From positions 8,678,888 through 8,742,887 of the forward strand of contig HG738138.1 of NCBI GenBank assembly GCA_000499405.2: a DNA stretch of 64,000 nucleotides. The letters run 5' to 3'. Under the pieces are notes generated by a model. The model worked only from the letters and a program-made list of their open reading frames with translations, did not search any database and was not told where the DNA came from. This DNA is from Onchocerca volvulus. Taxonomy: Eukaryota; Nematoda; Chromadorea; Rhabditida; Onchocercidae. Positions 59,290-64,000 of this stretch are shown here, piece by piece (the stretch's first letter is position 1; every line of letters begins with the position of its first letter). The position numbers were made by a program, and so were the translations under genes.

Positions 59290-61376
59290 TTAATTATCTG
59301 AAGGGTATACAATATTTTTTGTTATCCTGTGTAGATATAGAGATTGTCTGATTTGATAATTCTAGAATCCGCAATATATAATTTTCCATGTGAGAAGTAA
59401 TCGATCTCTATATCCAAACCGCACAATTCCAAGGATTAACCCTGAACTTTGTTGATGGTGAATGCAAACGCCAATCGAATTGGGAATTGCAGCCTCTTAA
59501 ACTCAAATGGCATATCCGTTGGAGTCATAGAATGCGAGGAATAAAGATATCTCCACCTTTGCAAGATCCTGTCAAGAATGTTGTTTCTACGACATTCTTC
59601 ATTAATTTTTTTACTGCAAGCCGCGTGCCGTTGCAAAGTTTTGGCTGGTTGATATTTCGCAACATGAGAATTGGCATCCCAATTTTCAATTGCAGTACGT
59701 ACGATGGTATTCCTGAGAGATCGGATGAATTTAAAAATTCTGTTGGATAATTAACCGCTTCATCTGCCTCCATAACAGTATCGACGGACTTCATCTTACT
59801 GCCCCGCTTTGAATGTCAGCCTAAATAATATTGTGAAGTTCGCCGGATGTCTTTGTTCTTGGCCGCAAGAATATCGTTCACTCAGCCAATCGTGATTCTT
59901 ACAATTGGTTTGAATGTCGGGAAATACTTTTTCAGCCAACCCCTCTTTTGACGTTACTAAATTGTAAAAGTTATGAGGCAATGAAATTCGTCCTGAAGTC
60001 AGATCAACCGGCACTTTTCTGTTCCCGATTTCAAGCAATTGATGTGAGAATATCCCAGCTGGTCGGAATTGTTCAGTTAGTATCCACGCTTCGTTGTAGA
60101 TTTCTGCTGTGAAATTCATTTCATATTTCAATTTTCGCTGCGTATTCAATGGAGAATATCTTCAGCATATGTGATTTATATTTCTCTCATAATTCTGTTC
60201 GAGATGAAGGACAGCAGACGTCCAATATGATTCCAAACAATGTACGAATGTGATTTGGATGTAACGTGTTGTATTCGTCAATAATGTATATATTCCGATG
60301 TCGGCCGTTCTCCAGTATATTCAAAACTTGACATGCACGGCGGTAAGTAGCATGTGTAACGCCGTTGACAATTTTTTATTGCTGAAGGAGGTTGGACCGG
60401 GCACATTTACTAGCAACATGCAAAGAAAGAAGCATTCGTTTTGATTAGGATGCAGGGTGTACAATCTGCCTATCGTAGTTTGTTTGAATATGCCAGGTTG
60501 TCCATAAACTGGTTCTCCTCGTTTGCATCGTTCAAATGATTTTCTGCTAGCATCCATGTGTGATCACGTAGGCACTTCCGAAAATAACAGTGTTATCGCA
60601 AATGCGTCAGTTTGACATAATGTGAAGAAAGCAGTTAACGCTGTAGCCAGTGGATGTGGGGCTGCTTGTTGCATATTTGCAGCTGTAAAACAAACACCTT
60701 GTCCATTTTCTCGATGTACTGCCAAGTGAACAACAGCTCTACTCCATGTATGGGAAATAAAAGAATTCGTTGCACAGATTCATTGCTGTTTATATATCTT
60801 CCAGTCTAATACTACGCGATTTCATCGTATGCAATACCGCATTCCTATCACTTCTTTCTGGCTACACGTCAAAAACTGCCATGTCATTGCTTTTATTAAC
60901 GTACTTACAAATGTATTTGACCGATTTAGCGGGGTAATAGTATTCCACGTTTATGTATGCTTTGTATGCTTTTAATAGCAAAGGCGAATATGGAACATGC
61001 CACCTGGTTATCTACTTTGATGTCATCATTCCACATTTGTATGGTTGCTAATTTACCGCCATCTTCTGCTGATCTTCTGTATAAAGGACATCCATCGTTT
61101 CTTGTAACTGTGTTGGATACTAATGCTCGAGGATATCGCTTGCAACACTGGATTCAGTGTACCGCAAGGTCCATGTATCATTTTTTTTTGTCACAATGTT
61201 ACGATTTCCGCGCCAAACGACGTAATTTGGAAATACGAGTTGTTTTTCTTGATTTTAGATAAGAAACGCTTTGATTCGGTAGTATATCTGGCAAGCAAAG
61301 TTTTTAATGGCTTTAGCGGTTCTTCAAGTTGAGGCAGTTTAATTTTTTTTTTTTTTTTTCTCTTGACAGGCAACAT
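59290..61376 (-). pseudogene. Helitron Rep/PIF1-like helicase gene, broken and internally deleted
   Basis: The minus strand carries ordered pieces of a Helitron replicase. N-terminal Helitron-like domain: YTTESKRFLSKIKKNNSYFQ then ITSFGAEI (about 61300-61200), followed by LYRRSAEDGGKLATIQMWND (about 61080) and, after a frameshift, KSVKYICKYVNKSNDMAVF (about 60930-60870). Then GIFKQTTIGRLYTLHPNQNE with LLVNVPGPTSF (about 60510-60380), ASRKSFERCKRGEPV upstream of it, VPVDLTSGRISLPHNFYNLV (about 60020), PTEFLNSSDLSGIPSYVLQL with GMPILMLRN and LCNGTRLAVKKLM (about 59750-59600), and PFEFKRLQFPIRLAFAFTIN with KVQG (about 59500-59440). The last helicase motif continues past a stop as SLELCGLDIE and YFSHGKLYIADSR to about 59295. 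Stops, frameshifts and a length near 2.1 kb, about half of an intact gene, show it is dead. Confidence 0.9.
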
Positions 61377-61589
61377 ATTTCTTTCGTTTTTTCATTGAAT
61401 TTCAGAGCCTTGCAATAAAAACATACTTCAGTCATAGTGCCGATGAGAACATGGGCGCTCTAACTATAATCATCAGCTGGGTTTTACCAGAATGCAAAAC
61501 AGTTTTAATCGCGTGACTATTGAACATAGAGTCGTGTTTGACGCTGATCAAGAAATATTAAAGGTGAAGTGGCGCAACATAGTTTCAAA

Positions 61590-61935
61590 AGTGACGACAA
61601 CTATGTTTACCACCAAATTCAACCCCCAATTCACAGATAAGCGCAAAGATCGACGCAGCAACAGCAACAGTTCAGAGTTCCAAGGGTTCCAGTTCGACAG
61701 TTCAAAGCGACGCAACAGTAGCAACAATTCAACAGTTCACTTGAATTGTATTCTTTTCTATCAGCGACAGAGGAAAGAATAACCCAGCGATTAATTTGGC
61801 TAGATGTTCTCTGACAATTGTTTGTTACGACGAATCACTCTTCATCAATCAATAAAACCTTTCTTAACAGCATTCATCTCTCCACAAGACACAAAATACC
61901 TCCTTACATATATCGGTGACCTAGTCGAATCATAT
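61590..61935 (+). repeat. possible degenerate LTR fragment
   Basis: Contains two CGACGCARCAACAGYARCAA-like repeats with AACAGTTCA (61651-61675, 61709-61740), an AATAAA at 61851-61856, and TATCGGTGACC at 61911-61921. Together these resemble the end of an LTR (polyadenylation signal, then a GGTGACC leader) in BEL/Pao or Gypsy elements. No gag or pol coding sequence follows, so this is a weak call. Confidence 0.2.
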
Positions 61936-62081
61936 TAGCAAGAATCAATCTTCAATCCAACCAAGCCACAAATCAAATAGCAAAGTATCAGTTTTTTTCC
62001 CCGACACTAGAAACATGCTTTTTCTCTTTTCTTTTTTCCACTTAACCAGACTGAGCTACAACAAAACTGTATTAAAGCATG

Positions 62082-62122
62082 GCGTATTCGAATGCAACGT
62101 TGTGTCGAAATTTCAAAGCAAT
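62082..62122 (+). repeat. copy of the Helitron-associated motif
   Basis: GCGTATTCGAATGCAACGTT followed by GTGTCGAAATTTCAAAGCAA. Related copies occur in and around the element at 48.5-51.7 kb. This is the cleanest copy, about 700 bp upstream of the broken Helitron replicase on its 5' side. Confidence 0.7.
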
Positions 62123-64000
62123 ATAGGCTTCGTTCATAGAAAAAACGAAAAATCAAAAGACATCTTTGATGTTCAAACGCCCTAGAAGTTTCAATATTAT
62201 CGTCTCCTTCGCGTACTCATGAAGAGAATGACAGTCGAAATTATTTAATCTGCAAGTAAATTAGAATTATTTCGAATTTTATTGAAGATTTAATTTACTG
62301 ATAAAGAAAAAGATTTATTTGAAATCTATTATTTCATTTGAATACTCAACATAGGTATCAGCCAAATTCATAGTACCATAATAGGATTGTAAGAGCCAAA
62401 TAAGACTTAAGAACTTTGCCAAACAATGGCACGATATATAATACGTTTAAAAATTGCTGAAATAGTCCAAAATAAAATTTTTGAAATAATTCGAGGTACC
62501 ACAGCTGTCATATATTGATATTACGTTGCTACCGCTATTTGGTGAAATATCTTTGTCAACAACGAACTAAGCTGCTAAACCATCACTTCTATGGTAAAAT
62601 TTGCTTATTTTAATGGCTTTTGTGTCGAGAATCTGAGATAATTGATAATTTCAGAATATCAAAAAACCAGCTGATAATAACATATATATATTTGAGACAG
62701 ATACTGGTCTTAGTTCAATAAATACTAATAGATTTGATACAAACCTTAATATATCTCGATTTCACATCATATAGGCTATATAGAGTTAGGGCCCGAAGCT
62801 GAACAAATGATGATGTCTTAAATGCTGGTCCATTTGGAAGCAGTACTTAGGTGATGATGCTCTATACAAAAGAAATTGCTTCGGAAATTATAGTGTCGAT
62901 GAAAAAAAACTACAATCCCAGAAAGATTTGAAGATCTTAATACTTTTTCATTTTAGATTTGACTTCAAAGAAAAAAAACGATCGAATTACACGGGTGAAT
63001 TAGCATAAAAAGCTGTTTTTTGCGGTTCCATGATGTGAGCCGGTTGACTGTCTTGATCCATTTGTTATCCGATAAAATTAATAAAAATGGCTATAAGCAG
63101 CATACCATCAAACACTTCCATGTTGTTAGTTTCATTCAGTTGATGCATTAGTATAATCTTCGATTAAATTTTTATTCGATAAAGTCCAATTTACATCAAT
63201 TTAACAGTTTCAAACTAGCTGATTCCAAAGTGAATACTCGAAAAAATTTTCAGGAGTAGCGAGATCGTTTTCAGAATAATCATCACTGCTCAACTTGTTA
63301 ATAGTTATGACTTTTTCCTGGAAAAAAGTCAGATTTAAAAGAAAAAGTACAAAATGCATAATACTTCTTTGATGCATCTTGACTGATTTTCCTTGGCTCG
63401 CTCCTTAATATATTTAATTCAAAAGAATATTTTTTCATAAGAGATTAGAAATTCGGAACTTCACTTTTGAAAAAAAAGAATAAAGTCGAACTTTTAGATT
63501 ACCAGTGCTTTGAATGCTCATAAAAAGTCGAACTGATGAAATGTCATCGTTTTTTTTTTTATCAATTGTACGTCCTGATAATCTGAAAAAGATATTCTAC
63601 TGTATTAGCTTCAAATGGTTCAGTATACAAATAACTTCATTGATTGCGTGAAATCAGTATTGGGTGAATGCGTGTCTCAACAATTTTCAAAGGTATACCG
63701 AATAATTCTAATGCTTATTTTGTCGATAAATGTTCGTATTTAAAAAAAAAAAAAAAAAATCATAGAGGTGAAACTTCCAAATTAAAAGGATAATTTAACG
63801 GATCTTAATGTTTGGCTTATAAAATGCTGTCAAACTGATGGAATGCGACTTCAAGTAAAAGCTAACGTTAGGAATCATATCAATTACATTATTAGTGATT
63901 CGTTCATGTGAATCCACCCAAAAGGTGACATTTTTTAAAAATTTTGAAAAATTTTTCTTCACAAAAAATGTTAAGCAAACAATTTTTTCCAAGTTCCTTT
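62123..64000. other. AT-rich end of window, no gene recognised
   Basis: Only short AT-driven frames and poly(A)/poly(T) runs (for example near 63741-63758). A minus-strand frame at 63795-63992 reaches the window edge and could continue outside, but it shows no motif. Confidence 0.45.

Overview
The window is eukaryotic nuclear DNA. It is AT-rich, has GT-AG introns mostly of 70-800 bp, long intergenic spaces, and no operon or ribosome-binding-site structure. A SoxD transcription factor of the EGL-13 type, a Skeletor-like DM13 protein whose start codon lies 8 nt after a spliced-leader-type acceptor, and a 21/22 match to the nematode SL1 leader point to a nematode. The general character (AT content, intron sizes) fits a spirurid or filarial worm, but the species cannot be told from sequence alone.

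Layout. 1-13.1 kb: no gene recognised, only homopolymers and AT-rich DNA. 13.1-14.7 kb, minus strand: a group of short coding-like segments with good splice sites, not identified. 14.7-24.4 kb: intergenic, with (TA)n, (GTT)n and G21 tracts and a GC-richer block at 17.8-18.2 kb that could be regulatory. 24.4-33.0 kb, plus strand: a complete SoxD/egl-13 gene, 10 coding exons joining in frame to 596 residues. 35.1-40.5 kb, minus strand: a complete Skeletor-like gene, 12 coding exons, 542 residues, with signal peptide, two DM13 domains, a plastocyanin-like C-terminal domain and a GPI-type tail. These two genes converge, with about 2.1 kb between their stop codons. 40.5-48.5 kb: intergenic.

48.5-62.2 kb is accessory DNA. 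It begins with a Helitron-like element with recognisable ends (48491-51714: 5' TC after host A, 3' hairpin then CTAG before host T) carrying a degenerate tandem cassette. It continues with relics of minus-strand coding sequence (54.2-56.8 kb), an isolated SL1-like sequence at 54.9 kb, and a decayed, internally deleted Helitron Rep/helicase gene on the minus strand (59.3-61.4 kb). Copies of one roughly 40-nt Helitron motif are scattered through 48.5-62.1 kb in both orientations.

How the parts relate. The SoxD protein is a nuclear regulator and the Skeletor-like protein a secreted or surface protein; nothing here links them functionally. The best leads are the SL1-like sequence outside any recognised gene, the loss of the usual metal-ligand positions in the Skeletor-like C-terminal domain, a probable alternative first exon of the SoxD gene, and the Helitron complex. 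Exon joins were worked out by hand from splice consensus and reading frame; no alignment or transcript data were available.
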